From positions 47,957-111,956 of the forward strand of contig SWDG01000005.1 in NCBI GenBank assembly GCA_005116965.1: 64,000 bases of DNA, read 5' to 3'. The stretch comes from Nitrospira sp. (GTDB taxonomy: Bacteria > Nitrospirota > Nitrospiria > Nitrospirales > Nitrospiraceae). The position numbers and the translations under genes are program-made. This document shows, piece after piece, positions 30,298 through 39,962 of the stretch; position 1 is the stretch's first letter; every line of letters begins with the position of its first letter. The notes below the pieces were generated by a model, which was given only the letters and a program-made list of their open reading frames with translations, had not been told where the DNA came from and did not search any database.

Positions 30298-30708
30298 TTA
30301 AGAGTCCATGATTCTCTGAGCACTGCTCGGAGAGTCCTGGGTTTCCTGTTGTTCAGACTCCCCATGCAGGCCCTCCAAGAGCTGCATGATCCGGTCACCG
30401 CGAGGTCCGCTGACGTCCTTCTTGAAAATCACATCTGGCAGGTAGCGGAGCGAGAGGCGCCGTCCTAATTCCGACCGCACAAAGCCACTGGCCTTTGAGA
30501 GGCCAGTAAAGACATCGCGCTCGGCTTCCCCCGTTTCCATGGTCGTCACAAAAATATGCGCGATGCGCAAATCCCCTGTCAGCTCGACATCGGTAACCGT
30601 GACGTCATGGACCCGAGGATCTTTGATTTTTCGCATGAGAATATCCGCCACTTCCATGCGAATCTGGTCAGCCACTCGGTCTGCCCTTTTATAGGTCGTC
30701 TTCGACAT
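30298..30708 (-). CDS. rbfA: Ribosome-binding factor A
   Basis: A 136-residue KH-fold protein needed for late 16S rRNA maturation. The N-terminal MSKTTYKRADRVADQIRMEV, the central KIKDPRVHDVTVTDVELTGDL and SELGRRLSLRYLPDVIFKKD blocks are typical. I prefer the ATG at 30708 over a TTG nine codons upstream. A ~25-residue polar tail follows the domain. Order: infB, DUF503, rbfA, truB. Confidence 0.94.
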   Translation of the reverse strand: MSKTTYKRADRVADQIRMEVADILMRKIKDPRVHDVTVTDVELTGDLRIAHIFVTTMETGEAERDVFTGLSKASGFVRSELGRRLSLRYLPDVIFKKDVSGPRGDRIMQLLEGLHGESEQQETQDSPSSAQRIMDS

Positions 30709-30749
30709 CTTCGTACCCAGCCTTACCAGTCGCAAGCATGACAGGGGGC

Positions 30750-31031
30750 TTAGAGTAATTCCAACTGGACTCGTGACACTTCAACTGCTGGCATGCTTTT
30801 GATCAGATTCAACGCTTGTTCAAGCACCTGGTTCACGTGGCTGCGTTCATTCGAGACACAGGCCATCCCAAGAATAGCCCTCTGCCAGAGATCCTGGCCA
30901 TCCACTTCGGCGACTGAGAGGTTAAACTTGCCACGAAGCCTGTCCTTGATCCCGTGAAGGACTTGACGCTTGTCTTTAAGCGACTGGTTCCCCGAGATGA
31001 ATAACTCGACGGTGTATAACCCCACGACCAT
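30750..31031 (-). CDS. DUF503 (YlxP-like) protein
   Basis: A 93-residue protein of the DUF503 family: MVVGLYTVELFISGNQSLKDKRQVL, then FNLSVAEVDGQDLWQRAILGMACVSNE. The family is regularly found between infB and rbfA, as here, and is thought to belong to ribosome assembly or translation, although its biochemical role is not settled. Length is typical. Confidence 0.9.
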   Translation of the reverse strand: MVVGLYTVELFISGNQSLKDKRQVLHGIKDRLRGKFNLSVAEVDGQDLWQRAILGMACVSNERSHVNQVLEQALNLIKSMPAVEVSRVQLELL

Positions 31032-31134
31032 GGCCAGGGCTCGGTTAGCGTCGGCTCACAATAGAGCTTCCGTGATTCAGCTTCATGAGATCGTCAGGCC
31101 TAGGTAAGAGGCTGCAATAAAAATCCTTCGGCTG

Positions 31135-33705
31135 CTACTCGAGCTTCGCCGGGATCTTATCGACTGTATAGGCCTCAATAATATCGCCGGATTTGACATC
31201 GTTGAAGTTTTCGACGCTCAACCCGCATTCATACCCCTGCTGCACCTCACGCACATCATCCTTGAACCGCCGCAACGAACCAAGTTTCCCCTGATAGACC
31301 ACCACATTGTCCCGAATCACTCGGACTCCGACGCTTGACCGAGAGATCGTCCCATCAATAACGTACGCCCCTGCTACGGCTCCGACCTTTGGAATCGTAA
31401 AGACCTGCCGTACTTCCACTCGTCCTAACACGCGCTCCTTCAGGGTCGGCTCGAGCAAGCCTTCCATTGCAGCCTTGATGTCTGCGATGGCGTCATAAAT
31501 GATCGTGTAGAGCCTGATATCGACACCCTGCTGTTCAGCCAATGCGGCTGCCTTTGGTTCTGGCCTGATATTGAAACCAATGATGATGGCTCGCGACGCG
31601 GAGGCAAGCAATACATCAGATTCCATAACCCCACCAACTCCGTTATGAATCACGCGTAGCTTGACGGCATTCGTCGACAGCTTTTCGACTGCGCCAGCCA
31701 ATGCTTCAGACGATCCTTGCACGTCGGCCTTGATGACGATGGCCAACTCCTTCACGGATCCTTCTTGAATCTTCGCAAAGAGATCATCCAAGGAGACCTT
31801 CGCGGGGCCAGTTAGCTCTGCGGCTCGACGCTTTTGCGCTCGCTCCTCCGCGATCTCTCGGGCGACTCGCTCATTGGAGACAACATGGAAGACATCTCCG
31901 GCCGACGGCACGCCCGGTAATCCAATAACTTCCACCGGAATGGACGGCCCTGCCTGCTGCGCTTTTTCACCGCGGTCGCTAAGGAGAGCCCGAACACGCC
32001 CGCTGAATGTTCCGACGACATAGGCGTCCCCCACCCGGAGAGTCCCGCTCTGAACCAACACCGTCGCAACCGGACCCCTCCCGCGTTCAATCTTGGCTTC
32101 GATGACGGTGCCTTTCGCCTGTCTGTGTGGATCCGCCTTGAGTTCAAGTACTTCCGACTGAAGCAAAATCATCTCGAGGAGAGTATCAAGACCCATTTTC
32201 TCTTTGGCAGACACCTCGACCATAATGGTATCGCCGCCCCAAGCTTCGGAAATCAATCCATGTTCCGAAAGAGCGTTTTTTACCCGATCAGGATTGGCGG
32301 TCGGCTTGTCGATCTTATTCATCGCCACGATCAGCGGCACTCCGGCTGCCTTGGCATGGTTGATCGCCTCGATCGTTTGCGGCATCACACCGTCGTCTGC
32401 CGCAACAACCAAAATGACGATATCCGTGACCTTCGCGCCACGAGATCGCATAGCCGTAAACGCCTCGTGACCGGGAGTGTCGAGAAACGTGACCTGCTTG
32501 CCGCGCACTGAGACGGTATAGGCGCCGATATGCTGAGTAATGCCACCGGCTTCCCCTTCCGCCACTTTTGTTTGGCGAATCGCATCGAGGAGCGACGTCT
32601 TCCCGTGATCGACGTGCCCCATAATGGTCACCACCGGCGGTCGCGGTTCAGGCCGTTCATCATCGCCGGTCTCAATGATATCTTGCAGCAACTCATCCCC
32701 AATCTTCTCGACTGAGACCTCAACTTTAATCCCGCTTTCCTCGGCGAAAATCGATGCAGCGTCCAGACTCATAGGTTGGTGAAACGTCAACATTTGTCCC
32801 ATATCCATCAGTTTCCGAACGATGTCTGCCGGTCGTTGACCGATCAACTCAGCGAATTCTTTCACCGTTGTCCGAGGGGTCACTTTCACGCTCTTGCGAC
32901 GTGGTTTGGTGATTTCTCCAGGGGTGCTATGGTGGACATGCTTCGATCGGTCATCGCGGCGCTGCACTGGAATTGCACGAAGGTCCTGCCAGCGGGCGGC
33001 GTCTTCACGTAATTTCACATCTTGCTGCTCGTCCTTAGGACGGCCTGTTTTTTTCGCTTTCTTGAGCTTTTCCTTGAGAGCCTCTGCCTCGATGGCCTCG
33101 AATGCCATGCTTTTCTTTTTACTGGTGACAGACTCGGGAGTCGCCACCCCGGGTATTGCCGGCGCGATGGTCGGCTTGGCCGGCGGCGCTTCCTGCTTTA
33201 CATCGAGTGGCACCGGTGTGGATGGAGCAACCTCGACCGGACCTTCTTTCACTGGAAGACTGCTGTCGACTGGACCATCGCTAGCAAGAGGGTCAACCGA
33301 TGGAGTCGGTGTCGTCACAAGACTGGAGGACGCGGGCTGCGCTGAACGCTCAGTCTCACCGATCGAGGCTGGAAGAATGGCCTCGATCGGCTCGTCTTCC
33401 TTCTTTCGTTTGATGAGAATGCGCCGCTTATCAGGCTTGAGCGGCTCTTCGACGACAGAACCCTTTGCCGCCACAGTTTTTCCCCGACTCGTATGCTCCG
33501 CCAACTTTGCACCGACCTCTCTCTCGATTCCCGTCCCTTGACTCGTCGATTTTGCGGCCAACTTATCCAACGCCTTCTGAACGATGTCCTCCTCGAGCGT
33601 ACTGCTGTGAGATGAAACCGAGACCCCCAGCTTCTTGAGCTCGGGGATGAGCACTCGATTTTCCATGCCTAACTTCTTTGCAAGTTCGTATACACGCATA
33701 GCCAT
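31135..33705 (-). CDS. infB: Translation initiation factor IF-2
   Basis: An 856-residue GTPase that brings initiator fMet-tRNA to the 30S subunit. It has an IF2_N motif at the N-terminus ([25 protein letters not shown]), a long low-complexity Pro/Ser/Glu-rich linker (about 70-270), a second IF2_N ([24 protein letters not shown]), the G domain with [14 protein letters not shown] at ~362, DTPGHEAF and NKID, and domains II-IV. A GTG or nearby ATG start gives the same product apart from two residues. It lies 17 bases after nusA. Confidence 0.97.
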   Translation of the reverse strand: MAMRVYELAKKLGMENRVLIPELKKLGVSVSSHSSTLEEDIVQKALDKLAAKSTSQGTGIEREVGAKLAEHTSRGKTVAAKGSVVEEPLKPDKRRILIKRKKEDEPIEAILPASIGETERSAQPASSSLVTTPTPSVDPLASDGPVDSSLPVKEGPVEVAPSTPVPLDVKQEAPPAKPTIAPAIPGVATPESVTSKKKSMAFEAIEAEALKEKLKKAKKTGRPKDEQQDVKLREDAARWQDLRAIPVQRRDDRSKHVHHSTPGEITKPRRKSVKVTPRTTVKEFAELIGQRPADIVRKLMDMGQMLTFHQPMSLDAASIFAEESGIKVEVSVEKIGDELLQDIIETGDDERPEPRPPVVTIMGHVDHGKTSLLDAIRQTKVAEGEAGGITQHIGAYTVSVRGKQVTFLDTPGHEAFTAMRSRGAKVTDIVILVVAADDGVMPQTIEAINHAKAAGVPLIVAMNKIDKPTANPDRVKNALSEHGLISEAWGGDTIMVEVSAKEKMGLDTLLEMILLQSEVLELKADPHRQAKGTVIEAKIERGRGPVATVLVQSGTLRVGDAYVVGTFSGRVRALLSDRGEKAQQAGPSIPVEVIGLPGVPSAGDVFHVVSNERVAREIAEERAQKRRAAELTGPAKVSLDDLFAKIQEGSVKELAIVIKADVQGSSEALAGAVEKLSTNAVKLRVIHNGVGGVMESDVLLASASRAIIIGFNIRPEPKAAALAEQQGVDIRLYTIIYDAIADIKAAMEGLLEPTLKERVLGRVEVRQVFTIPKVGAVAGAYVIDGTISRSSVGVRVIRDNVVVYQGKLGSLRRFKDDVREVQQGYECGLSVENFNDVKSGDIIEAYTVDKIPAKLE

Positions 33706-33722
33706 GAGGACGGTTCCGTATT

Positions 33723-34874
33723 CTATCCGCTCGTTGCTTCCTCAGCTCTGGCAGCCTGCCGAGCTTCTTCTTGCAATCGTTGCGCTTCGGCTTCGTCCGC
33801 AATCGCGGCTTTAATTTCCTTATCACGCTCGACCTTCTCTTTTTCGTATTCCGTTGAGCTGATAATGTCAATCTTCCACCCGGTCAAGCGCGCGGCGAGC
33901 CGGACATTTTGACCATTTTTCCCGATTGCCAACGACAATTGCGAGTCGGCTGCGACCACAAGCGCCGACTTCTTCTCTTCGTCGATCCCGACCTTTTCGA
34001 TTGTTGCAGGGTTTAAAGCTTCGGCGATAAAGACTCGCGGATCCTGCGTCCAGGTAATGATATCGATCTTCTCGCCACGCAGCTCGCGAACGACCGCCTG
34101 TACGCGAGAGCCCTTGATGCCGACGCAGGCTCCCACAGGGTCCACAGCCTTTTCACGAGACGTGACCGCGATCTTCGTTCGGTCCCCAGGCTCTCGAACG
34201 ACGGATCGGATTTCAATGATCTTTTCCATGACCTCTGGCACTTCGAGCTCAAAGAGTTTTGCTACAAACTGCGGATGGCTACGAGACAGAATGACTTGAA
34301 CATCCTTGGGCGTCCGACGCACCTCCAACAACATCGCCTTCACGCGATCGCCTCGCCGATATGTTTCACGAGGAATCTGCTCTTGGATCGGCAGGATGGC
34401 CTCCGTCTTTCCGAGGTCCACCAGGTAATTCCGGCGCTCCATGCCGAGGATAATTCCTGTCACGAGATCACCCTGACGTGTGGAATATTCCTTTTGAACC
34501 GCTTCCCATTCCGCTTCGCGCACCTTCTGGAAAATCACTTGCTTCGCCGTTTGCGCGGCAATTCTCCCCAATTCATTCATTTCGATCAGCGATCCAATTT
34601 CGTCCCCGACTTCCGCCTCGCTATCGTATTGGCGGGCCTCCTGAAGAGAGATCTCCGCCTTGGGGTTGCTGACCGTTTCTACGATGATCTTCTTGGAGAC
34701 GACGGAAATCTCCCCGGTTTTAGGGTCAATCTCCACTTGGATATTTTCGGCCTGACCGAAGCGTTTCTTCGCGGCAGTCTGCAGGGCGGATTCGATAGCC
34801 CCAATGACTCGGGCCTTGTCGATCCCCTTCTGACGCCCGATTTCGTCGATCACGGAAATCAGTTCACGGTTCAT
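33723..34874 (-). CDS. nusA: Transcription termination/antitermination factor NusA
   Basis: A 383-residue RNA polymerase-associated factor with the N-terminal RNAP-binding domain ([20 protein letters not shown]), an S1 domain ([21 protein letters not shown]) and two KH domains ([40 protein letters not shown]). It lacks the C-terminal acidic repeats of the E. coli protein, which is common outside the gammaproteobacteria. A helical, Glu/Ala-rich tail ends the protein. It sits between rimP and infB, as in most bacteria. Confidence 0.97.
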   Translation of the reverse strand: MNRELISVIDEIGRQKGIDKARVIGAIESALQTAAKKRFGQAENIQVEIDPKTGEISVVSKKIIVETVSNPKAEISLQEARQYDSEAEVGDEIGSLIEMNELGRIAAQTAKQVIFQKVREAEWEAVQKEYSTRQGDLVTGIILGMERRNYLVDLGKTEAILPIQEQIPRETYRRGDRVKAMLLEVRRTPKDVQVILSRSHPQFVAKLFELEVPEVMEKIIEIRSVVREPGDRTKIAVTSREKAVDPVGACVGIKGSRVQAVVRELRGEKIDIITWTQDPRVFIAEALNPATIEKVGIDEEKKSALVVAADSQLSLAIGKNGQNVRLAARLTGWKIDIISSTEYEKEKVERDKEIKAAIADEAEAQRLQEEARQAARAEEATSG

Positions 34875-34928
34875 ACGTCACGCTCCTGCATCCAGTTACC
34901 ACTTCACAATCTCCAACGTTCCGCCCCT

Positions 34929-35435
34929 CTAAATCTTCACAACCAGCTTTGCTTCAGCAATCAAATCTCGACTCAATTTCACCGTCTGAGATGTTCGCGC
35001 AGCAACCACCCTCAGCACGACCGCCTCTTCGTCCACCTGCATCAGTTGACCAGCAATCTTCCACTGGCCTTCGAGAGGCTCTCGAAGCTTGAGACTCACT
35101 TCTTTTCCAATCGCCCGTTGATAATCCTGGGATCTCTTGAAGGGTCGATCAAGACCCGGAGAAGAGACTTCAAGGGTATAGGCATGGGGAAATGGATCGG
35201 CCACGTCAAGCGCCGGTCCTAGAGCCTTATGTGCCTGCTCACAGTCTGTGATGCTGACTCCATCCGATTTAGCGATCAGAACACGAACGACCGAGCGAGG
35301 GCCTTTTCCCACGCACACTACATCAACCAACTCAAGCCCGAGCGTCCATAGGATCGGCGAAATAATTTCGTGCAACCGGTCGGCAACCAGCTGCGGACGA
35401 CTGCCTGGTATACTCAGCCCATTTCCCTTCGACAT
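34929..35435 (-). CDS. rimP: Ribosome maturation factor RimP
   Basis: A 168-residue 30S assembly factor. Family blocks are visible: LGLELVDVVCVGKGPRSVVRVLI, CEQAHKALGPALDVADPFPHAYTLEVSSPGLDRPF, then the small C-terminal SH3-like domain. I place the start at 35435 (MSKGNGLSIPG); further in-frame starts at 35459 and 35504 lie in or beyond a terminator hairpin. The start codon follows the terminator U-tract by about ten bases, which leaves almost no room for a leader. It heads rimP-nusA-infB. Confidence 0.92.
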   Translation of the reverse strand: MSKGNGLSIPGSRPQLVADRLHEIISPILWTLGLELVDVVCVGKGPRSVVRVLIAKSDGVSITDCEQAHKALGPALDVADPFPHAYTLEVSSPGLDRPFKRSQDYQRAIGKEVSLKLREPLEGQWKIAGQLMQVDEEAVVLRVVAARTSQTVKLSRDLIAEAKLVVKI

Positions 35436-35445
35436 GTATCCAAAC

Positions 35446-35469
35446 AAAAAAGTGGGCATGAGCCCACTT
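35446..35469 (-). terminator. Intrinsic terminator directly upstream of rimP
   Basis: On the minus strand AAGTGGGC-TCAT-GCCCACTT is a perfect 8-bp stem with a 4-base loop followed by a run of T. It lies 45 bases after the class IV aminotransferase stop codon and would terminate that gene. Its U-tract ends about ten bases before the rimP ATG, so it may also act as an attenuator for the nusA operon. Confidence 0.85.
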
Positions 35470-35514
35470 ACAGAGGCAGCACCATACCATGCACCCCGGT
35501 GCAAAGCAAGGGCA

Positions 35515-36354
35515 CTAGCCGGTTAACAAGGCCCAGCGAGCAGCCAGTGTTTTTGTGATGGGGCCCGGCTGGCCAGAGCCAATGGTTCTTCCATCGATCT
35601 GGACAACACCGAGTACTTCGAGCGTAGTCCCCGTCAGAAAGACTTCGTCTGCATGATACAGAACATCGAGCGGTATAAACCGTTCTTCGATGACAATATC
35701 GTCCTTTTTCGCCAACTCTAAGACCACGGTCCGTGTGACGCCGGATAGAATTCGTGGACCTTCGGGAGCCGTCATGACCACCCCATTCTGAATCGCCATG
35801 ACATTGCTCAGCGCACCTTCCATGACGAAACCGTCTCTGACTAAAATCGTTTCGAAGACGCCAGCCTTCTTCGCTTCTTCACGGGCAAGGACATTGGCTA
35901 GAAGATTGACGCTTTTGATATCACAACGCCCCCACCGGAGATCCTCTCTGGTGCAGGCGCTGACGCCGGTTCGGCGGACGTCCGGTGTCAGAGGATGAAA
36001 CTCCCTGATGGTCATCACGACCGTTGGAAGAGTATCGGTGGGGAAACCATGCTCGCGGGGAGCCACCCCTCTGGTGACCTGGATGTAGATCTTGGCATCT
36101 TGATAACCGGCCAGGCTAAGTCCTTGTTGAATCCACCTGGTCCATTGCGCCTTGGTATAGGGTTGGCAAAGCGAAAGTTCTCCCACACTCCGATTCAGCC
36201 TGGCAAGATGTGCGGCAAGCTCGAACGGTGTCCCTCGATACGTGCGAATGACTTCGTAGACGGCATCTCCGAATTGGAAACCCCGGTCATCGATGGAAAC
36301 GGTCGCCTCCTCCCAAGGCAAAAAGCGACCATTAATGAACGCGATATCTGGCAT
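35515..36354 (-). CDS. Class IV aminotransferase (D-amino-acid/branched-chain type)
   Basis: A 279-residue fold-type IV PLP enzyme. DRGFQFGDAVYEVIRTYRG at about 23-41 and the PLP-lysine segment CDIKSVNLLANVLAREEAKK are typical; EGALSNVMAIQNG and ILSGVTRTVVLELAK follow. The short length and the sequence resemble D-alanine aminotransferase (Dat), but branched-chain aminotransferase (IlvE) is closely related, and position alone does not decide. It is four bases after the chagasin-like gene, so the two are likely co-transcribed. Confidence 0.85.
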   Translation of the reverse strand: MPDIAFINGRFLPWEEATVSIDDRGFQFGDAVYEVIRTYRGTPFELAAHLARLNRSVGELSLCQPYTKAQWTRWIQQGLSLAGYQDAKIYIQVTRGVAPREHGFPTDTLPTVVMTIREFHPLTPDVRRTGVSACTREDLRWGRCDIKSVNLLANVLAREEAKKAGVFETILVRDGFVMEGALSNVMAIQNGVVMTAPEGPRILSGVTRTVVLELAKKDDIVIEERFIPLDVLYHADEVFLTGTTLEVLGVVQIDGRTIGSGQPGPITKTLAARWALLTG

Positions 36355-36358
36355 TGGC

Positions 36359-36697
36359 TCAATTCCCGGATGGTGGCTGTGCTTTGATTCTGAATACCCG
36401 CCGATCTTCCGCAGTAAATTTCCACCCCATGCGCTTTTCGAAAATCAGCTCATAGCCCCCTGACTGCACGGCCTTAAACTCAAAGATGCGTTGCCCATTT
36501 TCCACGGCGTTATTACTCGCGATGCAGAGAAATTCATCGTTGAGCAGGGTAAGCCCTTTGGCATCATAGGACGGCACCCACTGTTCGCCTCTGGTGCGAT
36601 CTTCCCATAAATGGATGACGAATGGCTGCTCGACCGTGACCACGCGGCAATCACTGCCGTCCAATGTAGGATTGTGATCGGCACTGAAAATACTCAC
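36359..36697 (-). CDS. Chagasin-like (I42) cysteine-peptidase inhibitor candidate
   Basis: A 112-residue β-rich protein. Its second half (ENGQRIFEFKAVQSGGYELI, then FEKRMGWKF) resembles the conserved loop and strand region of chagasin-family inhibitors, but the first inhibitory loop (NPTTGY in the family) is not clearly present. There is no signal peptide in the frame as read, whereas many family members are exported. The start is a GTG at 36697 without a strong ribosome binding site. It lies between the Rieske gene and the aminotransferase on the same strand. The call rests on motif likeness only. Confidence 0.5.
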   Translation of the reverse strand: MSIFSADHNPTLDGSDCRVVTVEQPFVIHLWEDRTRGEQWVPSYDAKGLTLLNDEFLCIASNNAVENGQRIFEFKAVQSGGYELIFEKRMGWKFTAEDRRVFRIKAQPPSGN

Positions 36698-36750
36698 GTC
36701 GATATCCCGATCCGTGTCGCGAAGACACCCGTTCCACCTGATTTCTCTTG

Positions 36751-37071
36751 TTATGCTTTCCGCCGAGAGCCAATCAAAACATCATTGCCGTCCACCCGGA
36801 CTTCATAGCTCCCTACGCAATACCCGCCACCGTCGGTGCCTTGCCCATTTCTGATGTCGAACGCCAGATCATGCCAAGGGCAGGCAATGACATACCCCTT
36901 GAGTCTCCCCTCAATAAGCGGACCCCCTTCATGGGGACAGCTATTATGGATGGCGTACAACTTCCCCTCGACGTTGAACAACGCGAGTGGACGGTCATTC
37001 ACCGTGACAATCTTTGACTTTCCCGGAGGCACCTCATCGATCTGTGCAACCTTCTGAAACCCATCCATCAT
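36751..37071 (-). CDS. Rieske [2Fe-2S] protein
   Basis: A 106-residue Rieske ferredoxin of the dioxygenase/nitrite-reductase small-subunit type. The cluster ligands are in CPHEGGPL (Cys, His) and CPWHDLAFD (Cys, His), separated by the usual ~16 residues; the rest is the β-sandwich with an N-terminal FQKVAQIDEVPPGKSKIV. It has no membrane anchor and is likely a soluble electron carrier. The partner oxidase or reductase is not encoded nearby. GAGGAA precedes the ATG by six bases. Confidence 0.92.
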   Translation of the reverse strand: MMDGFQKVAQIDEVPPGKSKIVTVNDRPLALFNVEGKLYAIHNSCPHEGGPLIEGRLKGYVIACPWHDLAFDIRNGQGTDGGGYCVGSYEVRVDGNDVLIGSRRKA

Positions 37072-37100
37072 GCGTGATTCCTCGCCCCTCTTCGTAGCCG

Positions 37101-37646
37101 CTACATACGAAGGGCATACTTGAGCTCGTCGCCTTTTGCAACTCCTGTTGTCTTAATGAACCCCGATTCTGTCTGTATCACATAGCGAGCCTCTTCCGGC
37201 GGTGGCCCGAAAAATGGGCACGGGTCTTTCGCGCATGGTTCTGCATGTTCCAGCATATGCACGACATGATGCCCCTCATCCACCCACAGAATATCGATAG
37301 GGAATCGATATTCCCTGGTTGTCACACGATGCATCCCATTTTGTTCAAAGATATAAAGCATGCCTCCGCCTGGGGGCAAGGTCTCCCGAAAGGCAAGTCC
37401 AAAGAGCAATTTCTCCGGCGTGTTCGCCACTTCGGCTTCGAGCTCAACACCGCTCGGAAACTTGACGACGATGATGTCCGATTCCTTCCGCTCAACGAGG
37501 AACACCGACACACTCATGAGGAGAAGGGCGAGCAGAATCATCATGATGATCCGCTTCTTCTGCTGCTCTCGATTGCTCGCCTGGACTTGATCAGCTGCCA
37601 TTACTCGTATTCGGCGGTCTCTTCTCTGCTGGGCCCAATGCCCCAT
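37101..37646 (-). CDS. DUF192 protein, membrane-anchored
   Basis: A 181-residue protein with an N-terminal hydrophobic helix (RIIMMILLALLLMSVSVFLV) after a ~34-residue basic segment, then a DUF192 domain (LEAEVANTPEKLLFGLAFRE ... GGGMLYIFEQ ... PIDILWVDEGHHVVHM). The domain is probably outside the membrane. The function of DUF192 is unknown. The first ATG lies at 37646; an ATG at 37601 would shorten the cytoplasmic segment. It lies downstream on the same strand as nothing obviously related; a Rieske gene follows. Confidence 0.78.
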   Translation of the reverse strand: MGHWAQQRRDRRIRVMAADQVQASNREQQKKRIIMMILLALLLMSVSVFLVERKESDIIVVKFPSGVELEAEVANTPEKLLFGLAFRETLPPGGGMLYIFEQNGMHRVTTREYRFPIDILWVDEGHHVVHMLEHAEPCAKDPCPFFGPPPEEARYVIQTESGFIKTTGVAKGDELKYALRM

Positions 37647-37777
37647 GCAGAGGCGTAAACTAGGTCTTCTGACCGGATTCCATTCGATTGACTTGGAAAA
37701 GAATCACCGAATAAAATATCATTTCGCGTACCTGCTCATCACACGTCGATGGGAGCACTATGGTGTGAGCTGCGTGA

Positions 37778-38182
<405 letters not shown>

Positions 38183-38203
38183 CTATCTTTCTGTGCTGTA
38201 TTG

Positions 38204-38237
38204 AAGGGCCCCGGTTCTAGATGGAACCGGGGCCCTT
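38204..38237. terminator. Strong terminator after the ferredoxin
   Basis: A 14-bp perfect stem AAGGGCCCCGGTTC / GAACCGGGGCCCTT with a 6-base loop is followed by TCTTTT on the plus strand. It lies 22 bases after the ferredoxin stop. Confidence 0.9.
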
Positions 38238-38264
38238 TCTTTTGGGCTGTTGTGATCGAACAAT

Positions 38265-38301
38265 AAAAAAGGCCCCGGTGGGCTTCACCGAGGCCTTTTT
38301 T
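38265..38301. terminator. Bidirectional terminator after the cupredoxin gene
   Basis: AAAAAAGGCC-C-CGGTG pairs with CACCG-A-GGCCTTTTTT (one mismatch), with A and T runs on both sides. It suits termination of the cupredoxin transcript on the minus strand as well as transcription from the left. Confidence 0.85.
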
Positions 38302-38322
38302 ACCGACTGAAATCCAGACAAA

Positions 38323-38799
38323 CTACTTCAGCATAAGCAACTTGCCACCGACATGGCCCGGATGCAAGTGACAACGATATTCAAGAACATTTCCCCCGGA
38401 ATAAAACAGATCGCTGGTCGGAACACCGATATACTGCGTTTCCCCAGGCTTGAGCACGATCTTGGTATGCAAGACAGTCGGTGCAGATTGATTCACAGCG
38501 GCGCTGAGCTGGAACCCGTGCTCAGCCGTTGCATTATTCGTTACTTTCAACAACACTGGAGCACCGGGACGCGCTTTAAAATCGATGACGGTCATCGGCG
38601 GATACCAGATCTTCATGTTTCCAATTTCAACAGCAAAGAACGCAACATCTACGCTCAGCTCCTTAAACGGCTGGCCGACGACAGAACCCGTTTCCAGATC
38701 GCCGGTCTCTACACCTCCCGCTTGAAGCGCATACGAACTCGAAGCCCCTGCTAACACCATTCCAAGGCCAAAGAAGACCGCCAACATCGTCTTGCCCAT
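38323..38799 (-). CDS. Periplasmic cupredoxin
   Basis: A 158-residue blue-copper-type protein with a signal peptide (MGKTMLAVFFGLGMVLAGAS, cleavage near residue 25). Copper ligands are visible as His94 (TAEHGFQL), Cys143 and His146, with His149 at the usual axial position: the pattern is C-x2-H-x2-H where most relatives have C-x2-H-x2-M. It would carry single electrons in the periplasm. The start at 38799 is set by AAGGGGGG upstream. A candidate promoter lies at 38951-38979. Confidence 0.85.
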   Translation of the reverse strand: MGKTMLAVFFGLGMVLAGASSSYALQAGGVETGDLETGSVVGQPFKELSVDVAFFAVEIGNMKIWYPPMTVIDFKARPGAPVLLKVTNNATAEHGFQLSAAVNQSAPTVLHTKIVLKPGETQYIGVPTSDLFYSGGNVLEYRCHLHPGHVGGKLLMLK

Positions 38800-38950
38800 G
38801 ACTACCCCCCTTGCGAAGTATGTAAGAAGAAACAAAATAGAGGCTTGTGAATATGTGCCGCCAAACTTACAGAGAACACCACTGCTTCCAATAGTGTGCA
38901 CTCGTTGTCTACGACTGTGTCCAGACATTCACTACATTACAAGATTATTT

Positions 38951-38979
38951 GTATAACATATGGGTCAAAACGGAAGCAA
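38951..38979 (-). promoter_or_regulatory. Candidate promoter of the cupredoxin gene
   Basis: On the minus strand TTGCTT (38974-38979) and TTATAC (38951-38956, preceded by ATATG) are 17 bases apart, giving a leader of about 145 bases. The 415-base gap 38800-39214 between the divergent cupredoxin and CBS genes holds this and the palindrome at 39100-39117 but no other feature I can support. Confidence 0.4.
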
Positions 38980-39099
38980 TTGATTTAGAACTGCCGCTGC
39001 TGCTTGAACCGTGGCTCACTCGATGGAATCCAGCTCCACGGCAACGGCACTAGAGGCAGCTATGGTCATCGCCTCGTGTGTCAGCCCTCTCCGTGCCGG

Positions 39100-39117
39100 A
39101 CAATTAATACTAATTGT
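39100..39117. promoter_or_regulatory. AT-rich palindrome upstream of the CBS gene
   Basis: ACAATTA-ATAC-TAATTGT has perfect 7-bp arms around 4 bases, 98 bases upstream of the CBS gene start in GC-rich surroundings. The form is that of an operator for a dimeric regulator; no regulator is assigned. Confidence 0.4.
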
Positions 39118-39214
39118 GGCAGAGCACCCCATACTCTCGCTAAATATTTGCTTGGTCAGGACCTCGCTTAAGTATTTCCCGGAAACTCCGATAGGGCAGT
39201 TGAGGAGCTGCAAC

Positions 39215-39829
39215 ATGTCCATCATTCTGGCGGTCAACGGAATCGTGGAGGCGTACCCGGTCAAACCGGCTGGTCCACGGAATGCCCGGCCTGAATACGC
39301 GAGGGAGCGGGAGCATCATGGCCAACACGCTTCTTCTCTGGACCACTCAGCCTTGGCAGCACAAACAGCCTATCAACAGCAGAACATCGAGCAATCGCAC
39401 CCGAAACCGGCGATTCTCGCGCGTGACCTGATGAGTACTCCAGTTATCTCTCTTCCATCCGATAGCACCTGGCTTGACGCCTGGACGAGCATGTCAGACA
39501 AGGGATTCCATCATATCCCCGTCACGTCGATGCACGACACCCTCGTCGGGATGGTGTCGTATCGCGACTTACTCCGCCATGCTCCTGAACTGATCACAGC
39601 GGCCGATACGCGACAGGCCTCCAGACGGCGATTGGCTGACATCATGACGTCCCGAGTTATTTCGGCCACTCCCGTCACAGAGGTCCGTGAAATTGCCCGC
39701 GTCATGTTGGATGAACAAATTCATGCGGTTCCGATTTTGGATCACCATCGTCGTCTGGTCGGCATTCTTGCTGCCCGAGATCTACTGCAGGGTATCGCGA
39801 ACCACGGCCCTCTCGAACTCTGGACCTGA
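39215..39829 (+). CDS. Tandem CBS-domain protein
   Basis: A 204-residue protein with two CBS domains (LARDLMSTPVISLPSDSTWL, then HIPVTSMHDTLVGMVSYRDLL; and LADIMTSRVISATPVTEVRE, then AVPILDHHRRLVGILAARDLL), which together form an adenosine-nucleotide-binding Bateman module. The first ~75 residues are polar and low in conservation. I chose 39215 because GAGGAG lies seven bases upstream; the open frame reaches back to 39011 but has no protein-like character there. No catalytic partner domain is attached, so it is probably a stand-alone sensor. Confidence 0.85.
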   Translation: MSIILAVNGIVEAYPVKPAGPRNARPEYAREREHHGQHASSLDHSALAAQTAYQQQNIEQSHPKPAILARDLMSTPVISLPSDSTWLDAWTSMSDKGFHHIPVTSMHDTLVGMVSYRDLLRHAPELITAADTRQASRRRLADIMTSRVISATPVTEVREIARVMLDEQIHAVPILDHHRRLVGILAARDLLQGIANHGPLELWT

Positions 39830-39962
39830 TTTCTCCGTTGATGACTTCATAGACAGACTCTCGTCGATCGTGTTCCTCCGACCGGTCTCGGCTCGACTCG
39901 ATGCGGTGATCGTCGGCATGACCAATCCGGAAGGGTTCCGGGCTACTCCCTCGCCTCGATCA

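Noticed and set aside
32894..33541. A 215-codon plus-strand frame within infB
   Set aside because: It lies opposite the low-complexity Pro/Ser/Glu linker of IF-2; the composition is a shadow of that stretch.
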